Source: Chaenocephalus aceratus | Lineage: Eukaryota; Chordata; Actinopteri; Perciformes; Channichthyidae | Direction of reading: 5' to 3' | DNA: 64,000 bases | Assembly: GCA_023974075.1 (NCBI GenBank) | Contig: CM043798.1 | Span: forward strand, 18,342,941 to 18,406,940 | Shown here: positions 41,836 to 54,359 of the stretch, in pieces | How positions within the stretch are numbered: the first letter of the stretch is position 1 | Layout of the letters: every line of letters begins with the position of its first letter | Made by a program: the position numbers and the translations under genes | The notes under the pieces: generated by a model | Told to the model about the DNA's origin: nothing | The model's input: only the letters and a program-made list of their open reading frames with translations | Database searches by the model: none

Positions 41836-43433
41836 CGTTACGGCATGTTTAGCTTGTCTTTCCAGGGTGTTAGATACATTTACAGACACCTTGGCAAAGC
41901 ACCAAAGATTGAAGCTGCTAATTTCTTCCTCATACAACACATTTAACTGATCTTATGTACTCCATTACATTTTCTCAACATAACAGTTATTGAGTAAGAA
42001 GATGAAGAAGCTGCTTTCTGAAATGCTTCTGAAATAGATAATTTAGAACGTGTGAATAAAGTCAAATTATTGATACATTTGCATTTATCCTAATGACTGG
42101 ATATTAACAAACACAGATTTAGGTTATAGTCTACCAAAATACAATTTTGCTTACGCTGTTAACAATGGAAATGGAAAACAAGTGTGGTACTTGTTTTTTG
42201 CCAAAAGCTAACTTATCACCAATTTGAATGTCCAATTTGAAGATAAAGCTATACTTGGCTGGTTGTTGTGTTGCCACAGAGCCTCCCAAGTCAAACAACA
42301 TGTTTAGAGCCTGTGTTGTGTCTCGTAAAATGTGTTAGTTATGTTATATGTTGTCTGTCATTTCCTGTTTTATTTTGTACTTACCTCTTGTCTTTCATTT
42401 CAGGCCCTGTTTCTTCCTCCCCTTGTGTGTTTTTCCCGCCATCGTCAGTGTCTGCCCCACCCCTGATTGTTTCCACCTGTTCCCACTCACCTCATGTTTA
42501 AATAGTCCTGTCTCTCCTCTGTCCTGTGTCAGTTAGTCTTGTTTGTTTCCCCGAATGGTCGTGCCATGCCTCAGCTCAGAAAGGATCGCTTTCACTCATG
42601 TCAGGTTTTGTTTTGTTGTTAATTTTGTAGGCTTAAGTTTTTCTTAAGTTCTCTTTTTGTTATGCTTAGTTTTTTCCTCCTTGTGAGCGCCTTTTGTTAA
42701 TGCCAGTATCTACTCTGTCAAGAGGGATTACCTGATTTTTTTTTTTAATTAAAAATACATTTTGTTACTGTACATTCAAGACGTCTCTTGGTCGTGCATT
42801 TGGGTTCATCAGTTTGTATCGAGGTTGTGACAGCCTGTACCGAAACACAGACAAACATCTATGCAGGAACACATTTTTGAATATTATGATGACATTTGAC
42901 AAACAAATCCATTAAGTTCTATGGGAATGTCCTATTTTTGGAGACCAAGCCGGATGTACGATGGATGGGGAAATGTGAGCAAAATCACTGTATACTCTGC
43001 AAAGAGCTGGAGGTTGATAGAACTTTACTAAGTTGAGATGAGCTACTTTCGACATTTTCAAAACTGTGAAATGGCCAAATCAAGCTTATCAAAATCCTAA
43101 TGTGTGACCTTGCCTGGAAAACTTTTTTGTCACCCGCAAATTGTCTTTGTCTACTAATAAATCTCGAAAAACAAATCAAAATCCAGCCTAAGAGCTTTTA
43201 TAACACCCATCTTTGATGCTCAAGAGTTTTTACCTCTGGTGAAGGAGAGTTCGCACAATACATGTTCAGATCAAATTCAAGAGCTGTTCTGTGGAGCTCA
43301 ATTCAGTTTAGAAAATCAAATCCCTGTTGTTTGCTCATATCATTTCCTACTAACAGAAAAAGGCCATGAAGTGAGATATGGCAGCACGTTGAGAGGAGGA
43401 AGAGAAAGAGTCGTAGGAGGGTAAGATATATAT
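41836..43433. other. No gene seen; possible decayed LTR-like sequence 42310-42836
   Basis: 42310-42836 has the pyrimidine-rich style of the solo LTR at 41091 (CCCCTGATTGTTTCCACCTG, TTTAAATAG, CATTTGGGTTC, end TTGTGACA), suggesting a related LTR. I found no clear target duplication. The remainder is unique-looking AT-rich DNA. Confidence 0.4.
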
Positions 43434-43533
43434 TGCCCTCCAGAATGATTGGCACCCTTGGTGAGGATGAGCCAGAAAGCTGTAAAAGTAATGAGCTAAT
43501 CTTTACCAAGGCCACCAATAATTCTGGAGGGCA
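43434..43533. mobile_element. Tc1/mariner-like MITE, 100 bp foldback
   Basis: The left arm TGCCCTCCAGAATGATTGG is the inverse of the right arm CCAATAATTCTGGAGGGCA with one mismatch, and pairing continues through CACCCTTGGT. The terminal sequence resembles fish Tc1-like elements. The TA duplication is not clean. Confidence 0.75.
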
Positions 43534-45811
43534 CAGTAAAACTACAGTAATATGCTGATTTGAAGCTGTGCTGTCATGGATATTATTCATTGGATCAGTA
43601 TGAATCGTTTTCAGTGGCCTACTGGCAGGCGTGCGAGGGAAGGGCAGAAGGCAGGAGGGACGAAGGAAAGAAAGAGTGAAAGGCGGAGGAGAGAGAGAAC
43701 ACATGCATTCTCAAAATTACGATTGTTTGAACCATTGTGGCTTGGTTTTGTATCAAGTCAGATATCAGGCCAGTAAAAGCCATTGAATTGAAAAATGAAA
43801 AGTGAGGAGAGAGAGCAGGCAGTGAGTGAAGTAAAAAGGTTATTTCGCTGAGGGCAACTCCAGCTGTTCTCTGAGCGTGCAGATGTTGCAGAGCCTGAAA
43901 CAGCGATCACACTGCAGGCGAGTGCCCAGTTATTCATGGGTTTAGAGCCGTTAACAGCATGAGTGTTAGTGCAAAATGTGAGTGAAGTACAAAGCTGCAC
44001 TAACATTTGTATAAGAACTGAGAAAAGCAGCTCATTCAATTCCTCAACAAAAAATCCTGAGTGCCCGGCATGTGACAAATGTCCTCACACAAGCTACTTT
44101 TGTTATTTTTTAAATTTTGTTCAAGCCAGTTTTACAAACTTAATTCTGGCCTGGTTCTATAATAATACTAGACAAACAATCTATATGTTATTATTATGAA
44201 ACAGGTTCTTGACTGCATGTATCTGAGAATGGAGGAATTCCATGTTTGTATAGCTTGCTCCTTTGTTAAGGGCAGCCACTGCACTCAACTCAGATTTACA
44301 GCAGACCCAGGGTCATGTCAAAACGTATCAAAATGCCCAGCAGTGTATCATACTTAAAAACAACATGAACAATCTGGTGGGGTCAGAGGGTCACACAATT
44401 TGGAGCCTGTGTGCGATTTTGGTGGCCATAATAACCAAGATTTTGTTATGAATATGGTAAATCCAAACAGCGGGAACAAAGCAGGAAGCCAGGATGACCA
44501 CATAAAAAAATATTTTGGCCGTAAAACCCTTTAATATAAGAAAATGTAATGCCTCTATTCTATCATAAACGGACCACAGTTATTGCATATTTTGACTACT
44601 TGACATGAAGTCATTGTATAGGAGATTTAGGCTTCATGTGTGATTCAGCCCACACAGTTTCTAAATAGCTGTTCATAAGCATACTTCCTCACATTGACCA
44701 TTAGACTTTATATTTATATGTTTAATTGATTCGTTAACACAATCACTGCCTTGTTACAGACATTCAAAACCGTTTACAATCTCATGGGTGTAATCAGAAC
44801 CTGATCAATGTTATATTTGTTCTTTCTTGTTCCGCTTTTCCTCTGTCCAGGTCTCATCTTTTTTATCATCTTTGTCATCCCCCCTTTAATCTCATCCTCA
44901 CCCTTTTTTCACTTTACACCTTCTCCTACTTGAGCACCAATCAGTCCCTCGATTCCACATGGAAAGCCAAGAAAACATAATTATATTCCTGTACTCACCT
45001 CTTTTCTCTCTATTCAGTTGTCGTCATCCATTCAGAACTTACTCATTGTGAGACATGAATTGTTAGGGGATGATGATGTTGATAATGAAAATGACCTTAT
45101 TAAGAAGATGCAAAGCAACAACATTTATTTTTACTATAACATATGCTAATTAAGCTGTGTTCCTCAGGGGAAAAGCTCCAAACTAAAGTCCAATTAAAGA
45201 GAAATGATAACAATTGCCACTTTGAGTGCAGGAGACACGACAAAGGGAACAGCTTACTTCACGAGGCATTTGAGAATATAATTAGAAAATGCAAAGTAAC
45301 AATTTGTAATAACAAACTTCTCTTAAAGAGTAATTATAAAATTGCATTGTGGGAGAGCGCTGCAGTGTCCTCAACTGCTTTTATTTTCTCCGCAGATGGC
45401 ATGCATGCATATGTAAACAGCAACTTGTAGCCTACAGCCCATAAACACATAAACAGAGCTCCAGTAAAAAACACAAAAGGTAATGAGTTAGCAGACGGTG
45501 TTTGCACCAGCCACAGACACATCAAAGCAGGGGTAATGATGCTGAATGCTCAGCTTGCGTCCCATCCCAACAATAATGAATCAAGTCATGTAGATGTGAA
45601 TATCTGTGTGCACAAGGGTGTTGCATTCAGTTAAGGTCAGGGCTTAATGCAGACCAGTCAGATTCCTCAAACTAAACTGGAAAATCTATCTATTATTGGA
45701 CTAGGCTTTGTGCACGAGGGGCATCGTCATTTTGAAACAGGAAAGGTACAAAAACAAACTATATGGACACAGAGTTGGAAGCCTATCTAAAATGACAATG
45801 AATGCTGTATG
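43534..45811. other. No gene seen
   Basis: Unique-looking DNA. The block 45090-45420 is unusually rich in TAAT/ATTA cores and could be a conserved non-coding element. No coding evidence. Confidence 0.55.
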
Positions 45812-46194
45812 CAGGGTATCTGCACATTTTTTAAGTACAAATGTAATGACTTTTAAGACCTTTTTAAGACCTCTAAAAGGAAAAATAATACCAATACAAC
45901 AAAATCGATGAACTAGACAACAGTATAAACCGTTACTGAGTTTTATTGCATTTGAATAACGGGAAATATCCAGTGCACATTACCCAACATGACTGCCTTT
46001 GCATTAACAAAAAAATGATATGGCAGTAGACCAATGGAAACCAAGGTCCCCCCTGCACACTCATTCATTCTGCCTCAGATAAAATGTAATACCTCCCCTC
46101 CTACAATTCCAGACCTTTTTAGACATTTTTAGACCTTGAATATCAAACATTTTATTTAAGACTTTTAAGACTTTTTAAGGATCCGCGGTCCCTG
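45812..46194. mobile_element. hAT-type MITE, 383 bp
   Basis: Ends CAGGGTATCTGCA and, as complement, CAGGGACCGCGGATCC, with sub-terminal AAGACTTTTTAAG-type repeats at both sides. The flanks GCTGTATG (45804-45811) and GCTGTACT (46195-46202) match at six of eight bases, consistent with an aged 8-bp hAT duplication. Confidence 0.75.
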
Positions 46195-46202
46195 GCTGTA
46201 CT

Positions 46203-48003
46203 ATGCCCACATACTTTTGCCATACACTGAAACAATCACGTGTGAAGATTCAATGGGAAAATTGTGAACAAGCTGAAATGCCAAATAGCGTTCTAATAAT
46301 GTTTACCATACAAATAGAAAATAACATATCCTGACAGAGATAGACGACAAAAGTTGATCTGACCTTTCTGAATATTTGTAAAGGCAAGGAAGGAAGTCAT
46401 TATTCCTCCTTATACCCATCCCTATCGTGTTCCTTCACCTTATCATTCACCATCATTAGCTGTGGCCAGCCAAACATCAGACAAGGCAGGTTTCATTATG
46501 ATTGGCGCTTACTCCCCCCAAAGCCACCTCAACTCCCCCCCCCGCCCCTTCTCCCACTGCGTCTTTTCCTCACCTAACTAAGCCTGATCATTAGCTGTAG
46601 CCTGCCAGACATCACACAGATCCGGCTTCGTTAACACTGGAGATTGGCATTTGCTGTCGGAGGGGCATCGCTCCCTTTCTATTTAACTTTCTCGTTGTAT
46701 TTGATTTTTTTTTAACTACGGGCAGCAAAGCCTCAGCTCACAGCATTCACTGATGAATGGATTCTGACCGAAACATGGTCGCATACAGATGTAGCCATTA
46801 TAATCATAGTTTCCAGTGCTTTGCTAACTTGGTGAACTGTTGCTGCATCATGGCTCCAAAAGACATTGATAAAAATAAAATCGTCTGATCTTTTCATCGG
46901 TTGAAGAGACGATAAAATGAGCCTGAAGAAGTTGTCCCTGTGTTCCTGAGTTCTGCTGCAGTTATTATTTATACACAATCATCCTGCAGCTATTTCACAT
47001 ATAAAGACTTTTTGGTAGAACTACACAATCAGAGATTTCCAGTAATAAAACACAATATGTTTTGCAAACTTGCTATCCTATTACATTGTGCATTCTATTT
47101 CACACTGAAGTTGGTTGCTGGCAAATTGTGACTTACTTAATGGCATCACAGCCATTATGGGTGCACAACATTCTAAGATATGAGGCTACTTCCATTGTTT
47201 TCATGTTTATTTCCTAGCTGATAATGTCTATTTCAGTCAACACAGAGCAGCTTAAGATTCCAAAATGGATTTTTTTAAGTAACATTGGATCAAATGACAG
47301 TGTTAAAACCATGGGAGAATGTGAAGACTTTGCTTCAAGTGATACACCTACACATCTAGCCCTTGTTTATTGAAAATACTAACTTTATATCATTTTGGAC
47401 AAAAGCTTTTGAAAAAGGAATGCAGTTTGATGTTTCTCCAGCCCTATTGTGCCTACTTCAGTACAGGTGATTTGCTCTGTTTCTCTCTGATCTGCTCCAA
47501 TGTCTCTTCCTTTTCTCTGATCTTTCCCTCTGTCTTTGGGCTCATTAATACATTTTACTTCTGCATGAACTTGGTTTCATCTTTCTGTTTTTTTTCTCCC
47601 TCTGTCCATCCATACCTTTCAAATAAATAGTTTCTTATATTTTTATCACTGCCTCCACCATTTGTTCCCTTTCTCTCTACCACTCCTTGTATCTATCTTT
47701 GTCATGCAGATGGTGAGTCTGCTGCTGGTGATAAGGCTGTTCAAAGAAGCTTTATCCTGCTAACACGTCTTTTGAGAAAAGCAATAACAGAAAATATAAG
47801 AAAAGAAACAATGAAACTGTCCGAAGACCACAGCTTTAATGCAATGCTTTCTACATAATGGTTAGGACATTACATTCTAAAGCTGCCATTCTGCAACCAA
47901 GTATTTGCATATCCAGCTAGATACCTGGAATTGTTTTCAATATAATGCACAATATTTTGGATGTCTCCAGTCCAAACATATAGTTCAAACCGGAGAGACG
48001 TGA
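46203..48003. other. No gene seen; imperfect duplicated motif at 46450-46635
   Basis: Two copies of a TCATTAGCTGTRGCC...CCAGACATCA-type stretch flank a C-rich patch. Otherwise featureless. Confidence 0.5.
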
Positions 48004-48448
48004 TGTAAGAATTACATATTTATTGTTTACACGTCATATGAATAAAATGATTGCCATGATAATACAACAGGAGAATGTAATGGTGTTTGGCGATTAGGCC
48101 CCGGTTTGCAGGATAATCATTCAGGAGGGAAAGCACCGCTCCGATGAAATCCCCGGGGTCTAGACACTGGTGGTGGTGCTGAGTAGGTGAGACCGGTCTG
48201 AAGAAGGAAGGTTTAGCTTTGTCCTGGAGGAGACTGGAGGCGAGAGGGGTGGAGGCGGGTTGCGGTCATCTGCAAATGACAACTGACAGGGAGGAAGAGC
48301 AGGCATTTAAGGAATTTAGCATGTGCAGCTATTGGCTGCTGAGGGGTGACGCCCTCATATTTAATGAGGGGGGAAGGGAGCCATCGAGTGACGTGTAAGT
48401 GACTCGTGTTAGGTCTTCCTTATTGAACTTGCGCTAAGCTTCATTACA
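48004..48448 (-). mobile_element. Putative solo LTR or retroelement 3' end in reverse orientation
   Basis: On the minus strand it runs TGTAATGAAGCTTAGC...AATTCTTACA, with a CCAAT motif and an AATAAA close to its end (CAATAAATATG). Sequence and layout look like an LTR. Target duplication was not recognised. Confidence 0.4.
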
Positions 48449-50692
48449 CAACAACATTTAAATACATTAAAGCCTAATGTCTAACCTAGGTGTTAGGTGT
48501 AGGGGGTTATGGTTAAATCATATTCAATGAATTAATCATAAGTGGCCAGCCTAGAACACAAATTAAAATGTGAAAAGACGAGTTGCACATTAGTTGAAAA
48601 AAACAAACATAAATTCCTTTCTGCTAACACAAATTCAATGGATTATAATTAAAAACTGCTAATTATGAAAATTAAACAAATGTGAGTGAAACTGAAATAC
48701 AATTACTAAAAGGTGCTTTACGATAACATTTTAGCTACAATTAAAAACCAGCTGTCAGAACCAGCAGGACTTGCTCATCAGAAATGATTGAAGTAGAGAG
48801 CAGGCGTAGAGGAAGGTGACAGACTGTGTGGGATTTTGTTTACACAATTAAACCCTGACAGGGAGCATACGAGGGAGAGGCTGGTCGATTTGGCACAAAG
48901 TGTCTAATTTGCTGCCGGGTGCAAATAAGCAGCTTAAAAGCATATGAAGTTGCACTCTGTCGGATGGTTCTGCATTATTTGTCGGCAAACTGTAATTACG
49001 CTGTCTGGACTTTATTGCTCCTTGCGTTTAGAGATGAAAATTGGCGTTAGAGGAGTGAAGGCAGAGAGCGGGTGGAGTCAAAGGATGAATAGAGACGGAG
49101 TGAGAGAAATATTATCTTCCTGACCTCTCTTTACAACAATGAGACCTGAAATTATGTTGCGTATACGCATGAATATAACATTGTGTTCTTGTTATTAATG
49201 TATTGTTATCAGCATGAACACAGCAGAAACAGCACAGCTAAAATTGATATGAACAAATTAAAAGTAATTGAAAAAGAAAGTAGAAAACTTGCAATATTAG
49301 AACTTAACTTTTAAGGGCCAAATAGCTTTCTTACGACACTAAATCGCAGGGCACTTAATGTAACGATAATTGTCATTCGTCTCTATGCTGATAAAAAAAT
49401 GCACTAGTCTGTATTTTAGGAGTGACTTTAAACAAAAAGAAAACCAGGGTCACATTGAAGTTGAAATAAATCACATATATCCCTTCAGATGATCTTAGTC
49501 TTTGATAAGGGGACATTGATGTAAGAAATACAACTTTACTTTTAGTTTTATGCTGGTCCAGTGGTTCAATTGGTTACCTAACAAAGGTAATTTTGATGTG
49601 ATCATCCATTTACCTATTTTTGTTTACACATTTTTCTTGTGCAGCATGACATATTTACAACATAACACGTGTGCTCACTTCATGTTACACCTCAGAACGT
49701 AATGTTTAAATTATTAACCTCTTTCATCTTTCCAACCTGTCGGCTTCGTTGACCGCTTGTGTTTTAACCCAGATTAGATCTAGTTTCAGTTCCTGCACTC
49801 ATATATTGCTGTCCAGTTGTTACAAAAATAGTGTTTATAGTCTGGCCCTCTATGGTTGTATAAAGAAGAAAAAGCTCTGCTTGCTGTGGGAAGAGGCGAT
49901 CCTCCCTTTGGTCATTAGAAATACATTATTCTGTGCAATCGGTCCATTTATAAATCCCCTGTCCTCCTGGCATACCCTGTCTTCCCCCTGTATAAATCAT
50001 TGCATTGTTCGCCTTTTTCTTTTTCAAAATGTGATTCTTAGTTTCATCATCTTCCTCCTTTCCTCTTGCTTCACCTTGTCAATTTCCTTTTCGCAACTCC
50101 ATGGCCTACTCCTACAAGGAAAACTATTTATTTTTCCTTTGCTGCCATATATCTCTTTAGAGGCCTTTTAGAGCGCTAATCACCCTAGTCCGTTTTCCTG
50201 TCTCTTCAGTTCCCATTCATTCATTTGGTGTCAGTCGCTATTGTATAAGTTTAAAGAGGCCTGTCATGCTTTGTGTTCCTTTCATTTGATGTGACCTACA
50301 ACGTAGATTTCTTTTGATAGAGATAATGGATTTCTTATTCACAGTGCTCTGAACACGGTGTTCCTTGGCAAGGGTAGTCGGCTGCAATTCAGTTTTTCAG
50401 AAGTTGAATCTATACAAATGATTTAGAAACATAGCTCTTACAAATAGCAAAAGAGCAAGGAAATGTACAGATTAGCCTCACAGTACACAAAGCACAGTGT
50501 GCAAAAGTGTTTATGTACAAATATTTTTAAAAATATCTGTGTCAATGCTGAACGGCCAGCAACATCTCACCATAACATAAAATACTATGTACGAACCTCC
50601 ATGAGTTACCAATGGCAACAAGGCTTGAACCCACTGGGTAGACCCTGTTATTGAAAAAAAGTACAAAACCCGTAGATAGTCCTACCCACTGA
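48449..50692. other. No gene seen
   Basis: AT-rich DNA. 48760-49060 is less repetitive with TAAT-type motifs. The 140-codon frame at 49749-50171 is pyrimidine-rich low-complexity and is not called. Confidence 0.55.
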
Positions 50693-50783
50693 AAAGTAAT
50701 AATTAATAATAATACCTTACATTTATTATAGCGCTTTTTCAATGACTCAAAGCGCTTTACATATACACACATTACACATATAT
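50693..50783 (+). repeat. Left part of a dispersed fish repeat (GCGCTTT...GCGCTTTAC), split by the hAT element
   Basis: Contains TTATTATAGCGCTTTTTCAA and CTCAAAGCGCTTTACATATA, a common fish interspersed repeat start. The other half resumes at 59324. Confidence 0.65.
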
Positions 50784-50899
50784 TAGGGATGCACGATAAT
50801 TATCGGCCCGATAATTATCGGTCCGATATTAGGAATTATGACGTCATCCCGATAAACCGATAACAGTATTAATAGCCCCGATAATATACAATATATTTT

Positions 50900-51130
50900 T
50901 TGGGTAAAAAAAAAGAAAAAAATACTGCGGTGTGGGTGGATTGGGATGAGGGGCGCTTGTTTTTCACTCGGCTCCTCCCGTTGTGCCAGTACTGTGGTGT
51001 TAGTGGTTTAGGAAGAGGGGAGTTCTTCACAAATCCAGCGCTCCCTAATACTTCGAACCTGATCAGTCACCTGAAACATCGCCATCGCTACGATGGTGTG
51101 TTAAAAGCGTACGAAGACAATAATACAATA

Positions 51131-51133
<3 letters not shown>
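50900..51133 (+). pseudogene. BED zinc-finger exon of the hAT element
   Basis: The frame shows a Trp-containing start (Ala-Val-Trp-Val-Asp), Cys-Gln-Tyr-Cys-Gly, then Thr-Ser-Asn-Leu-Ile-Ser-His-Leu-Lys-His-Arg-His. This is the C2H2 layout of the BED DNA-binding domain found at the N-terminus of hAT transposases. Between the Cys pair and the His pair there is an enlarged loop. The frame runs into a GT microsatellite at 51134, so the original splice site or continuation is lost. A domesticated host gene is unlikely because it sits between hAT TIRs. Confidence 0.75.

Positions 51134-51208
<75 letters not shown>
51134..51208. repeat. (GT)n microsatellite, target of ERV-C insertion
   Basis: A GT run broken once by GCGC. 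Its right part continues after ERV-C at 58732 (GTGTGTGTCTGCGCGCG). Confidence 0.95.
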
Positions 51209-51209
<1 letters not shown>

Positions 51210-51799
51210 GTAAGGGAATATTTGTATGTATTCATGCAAACTATGAAGAGACTTAAAAAGGGAAAATGATTTGGGTAGAAAACTGTGAACTGTTTTTGGG
51301 CCTGGGAACATGTGGTTTTTTGAGGACAAAGGAAGAGGGGGAAGGTGAGGAGTTAACATACAGTCATCTCAGATCCCTGTGATATGAGCCACTGGGATTG
51401 GGGAACTTAAGATGTGAGGTGTTGATGATAATTTGGGCAGCCAATCATGGAGGTCTGGAAGGGAGGCGCAGATAACTCCTCCTCTTGTAAGCGAGGCATT
51501 TAGACAGAAACCACGTTGTGTGCTCTCTCTCTCTCCTCGCGTCGCTCGGACTGGAAGGTTCTGGCGGCCTGTGGGCAGGAGCCAGGAGTGGGCCAACTCC
51601 TGACATTATACATATGATACGATATGGTTTTGTATGGTAATGTATTTGATTGTATTGCATTGTATATTACCATTAAAGTGGATTATTGTTTAACGGTTAC
51701 TTGGCAGCAGTGAATTCCTTCCTGTAAGAATAATCAGCATGTTTAGGGACGCGAGGAGATTTAAGAAAGCGGACGAGTTGTCCTCCAAATCTCCTAACA
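51209..51799 (+). mobile_element. ERV-C 5' LTR, 591 bp
   Basis: TGTAAGGGAATATTTG...TCTCCTAACA. Differs from the 3' LTR at GATATGAGCC versus GATCTGAGCC and CGCTCGGACTGG versus CGCTCAGACTGG. Confidence 0.96.
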
Positions 51800-51801
51800 A
51801 A

Positions 51802-51819
51802 TGGTGACCCGACGTTTCT
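51802..51819 (+). promoter_or_regulatory. ERV-C primer-binding site, tRNA-Trp-like
   Basis: TGGTGACCCGACGTTTCT matches the complement of the tRNA-Trp 3' end (TGGTGACCCCGACGTG) over the first 14 bases except for one missing C. tRNA-Trp priming is known in avian alpharetroviruses. Confidence 0.6.
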
Positions 51820-52031
51820 GAATAAACAGAGCTGTGGAAGGATTCAGAGGACCAGACTGGGTCGGGAACAAACACTTTTAGACGCCTCAGACAATAGCAG
51901 GGCCCTGCGCCACTACAAATAAGGTAACGAAACTGTAGGATTGTCTGTAGGCGTTTCAGAGTGTTTTTGAAGTTTGAATGGAATATACGATGCATATTTT
52001 ACCATGTTAGGAAAGTTATATAAAACACGTG

Positions 52032-52417
52032 AACGTTGATCGCAAGGTACAGAGAGTCCTGCGTGACGAGATATAAAGCAGTTAGCGTGGATCTCAGGTA
52101 GTTTATTCCTGAAGTGGCGTGGAGACGGTGCAGTTCGTGGGCTGTGAGGTGTGATTCCTACACGACGAAACCTGGACGCTCGATATTTTCAGATCGAGCC
52201 GCCGTTTAAAACTGGGGGTAAATAACAGTCTAAGGCCAAATAAGCGAAAGTGTCAGCGGACTGTTATATGTTAAATCCTTGGGAGAGAGCGCTAACGTCA
52301 CCTACATTGTGACGAGACCGGCTCTCGTTTCCCTTGTCTGTAAAAATTAATTTGAAAGGCTGACGTAAACATAACGTTGATCGCAAGGTAGGCAGAGAGT
52401 CCTGCGTGACGACATAT
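52032..52417 (+). repeat. 45-bp direct repeat in ERV-C leader (52032-52074 and 52373-52417)
   Basis: Both copies read AACGTTGATCGCAAGGTA then AGAGAGTCCTGCGTGACGA, with a 2-base indel between these parts. They are about 341 bases apart in the region where a packaging signal would lie. Confidence 0.9.
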
Positions 52418-53726
52418 GAAGTACGTTATCAAGCTAGACAAACTGTACGGGGAATAAATCTGTGTGATTTTTACCTGAATAACCTGTGTGAGCGATTGTC
52501 TGTGGTAATCAGACATTCGCTCAGAAGAGTGAAGCTCATTTGTGCTCTGCTGCTGCCATCTAGTGGCTGAAAGGGGGGGAAGCACGTTAATTAAGTCAGA
52601 TTAATAAAAGCGAAGTCAAAAGGGAACATAGATTGATTTTAAATGGAATCAAACAGGGAGCGAAAGAAAAGGCTTGTATATTTAAATAAATAAGCTGTCT
52701 GTAGGTTGTCATTGTTGATTAGTAAAGACCTTGTTTTATGTTGGTAAATGTAATGGTACAAGAGCAAGCTATTCATCACAATTGTATTTGTAGGTTATGA
52801 ATAAAACAAAAAGTAGTAGCCTAAGTGGTAAGCAGAAGGGTTTTTGAACGCTTGTCAGTAATGTTTATATGACAGGGGAGCTTAGGCCCGCTTCGGTTTT
52901 CAATGTCCACCATCACGTTAAAACAGTTAAGAAATCGGACTCGCTGTTCCGGAACGGCCTTTCAAAATAAAAGCCAAAGGCCGCTGTTCGCCAGAGATGC
53001 CTTCACAATAAAACAGTAATTAGCTTAACAATATATTTAACTTATATTGCGTCCTTAAATATTGATTTTCATTCATTACAGATCTAACCTGCTTGTAACA
53101 CAACTTAGATAAACAATTTCAAGTGGTTAAAGGGGGTTTCCTGTCTGGCTCATTGGATTTAGAACTGAAGTAAGGGAGAATAGTGTTTTATGAGTCATTC
53201 CTCATGGTTTCTAAAGATAAATCATCAGTTTGTCTGGACTTTGATATAGAGATGGGATCATGGTGGAGAAGGAAGACATTTTTTGGTTTCAAATTAAAGA
53301 AGAGTTTAAAGATGAAGTAAGCAGGACTTCAACTGGCCAAAAGATATTTTAAAGTTTAATATTCTTGGTTAGCAAACAAGACATCTGATTATTATGTCAC
53401 ACATGATAATCTTGTTATAGAAACTAGCTTGAAATATTGGAGAAAATAGGTGGATGTTCTTTCGTAGTGTGTGGAATATGTGATGCTGGAAACATGTACG
53501 TTTTTCAATGTATAGGAGAAAATGGTTTCCTGAAAGAGTTATGTTGGGTAAATATGTAGCAATGGATGAAACAATTTTTAGAGTAAGTTTTTGTGATATC
53601 ATTAGTAGACATCAATTATGTTGTTTAGATGGCATTTAACAATTAAGACAGATAGTATGATTAGAAAGAGTCAGAGTGGAAAGGGTTGGATTTATTTAAC
53701 CTCAGTGTGCTAGATTTTTTATAGGT

Positions 53727-54279
53727 AATGCGTCCCGAGACCTGGACTCCCCCTCTGAGTTAGAAAAGGCTACGATCCCGACCCTCCAAGCAGACAAAAG
53801 ACCTACCCCAACAGGAGACTCCTCCTTCTCCATCGAACAGACAGAGAACCAGAGCTGAAACAACAACAACAAGACTGCAGCCAGAACTATCTCCACCTGT
53901 GGCATCCAGAACCAAACAGCTTGCTGACAGGCTGAGATCTACGCTCATCAGTCCCTCAGACTGGGACCATGAAGTTCCAAGCTGAGCCACGACATTTGGC
54001 ACAATAGCAAAGTGTGGGACATGAGAGCAGAATCCGCCCTCCATAAAAACAGCAGGGAGACTGTAAAGGAGGAGATGAAATGCAAAGCAGTGCAGGCATG
54101 ATGGCGGATGCAGATGTAACTGGGCCAATGGCTGCCTAAAAGAGTTACAGCGGATGAAGTTACAGCTGATGGACTGAAGAGAACACAGAATCAGAGGAGT
54201 TGGCATGGTCGATTAGAAGTGAGGAGGCCGGGGTCACGGTTTGAGAAAACCAGAGGAGGAGAAAAGGAGAACGGGAATG
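53727..54279 (+). pseudogene. Exon-like block in ERV-C, origin unknown
   Basis: Preceded by a T-rich TTTTTTATAG acceptor and followed by a GTGAGT donor. It is more GC-rich than its surroundings. Short open stretches in different frames are Pro/Ser/Thr/Arg-rich (one ends Ser-Pro-Pro-Val-Ala-Ser-Arg-Thr-Lys-Gln) and later Glu/Lys-rich. This could be a decayed gag fragment or captured host exon material. I do not recognise the protein. Stops at about 53854, 53912 and 53985 in the relevant frames show it is not translated intact. Confidence 0.4.
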
Positions 54280-54359
54280 AGTGAGTTTACACATAAACAC
54301 ACTTATTCACAAAACGCACATTTAAAGCATAAATACGTAAAGACAGAAAGATTTATTAA

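Noticed and set aside
49749..50171. 140-codon plus-strand frame
   Set aside because: Pyrimidine-rich sequence gives a Leu/Phe/Ser-rich translation without domain, splice sites or a coding neighbour.
53760..54206. 148-codon minus-strand frame in ERV-C
   Set aside because: Antisense shadow of the plus-strand exon-like block; Ser/Leu/Cys-rich with no motif.
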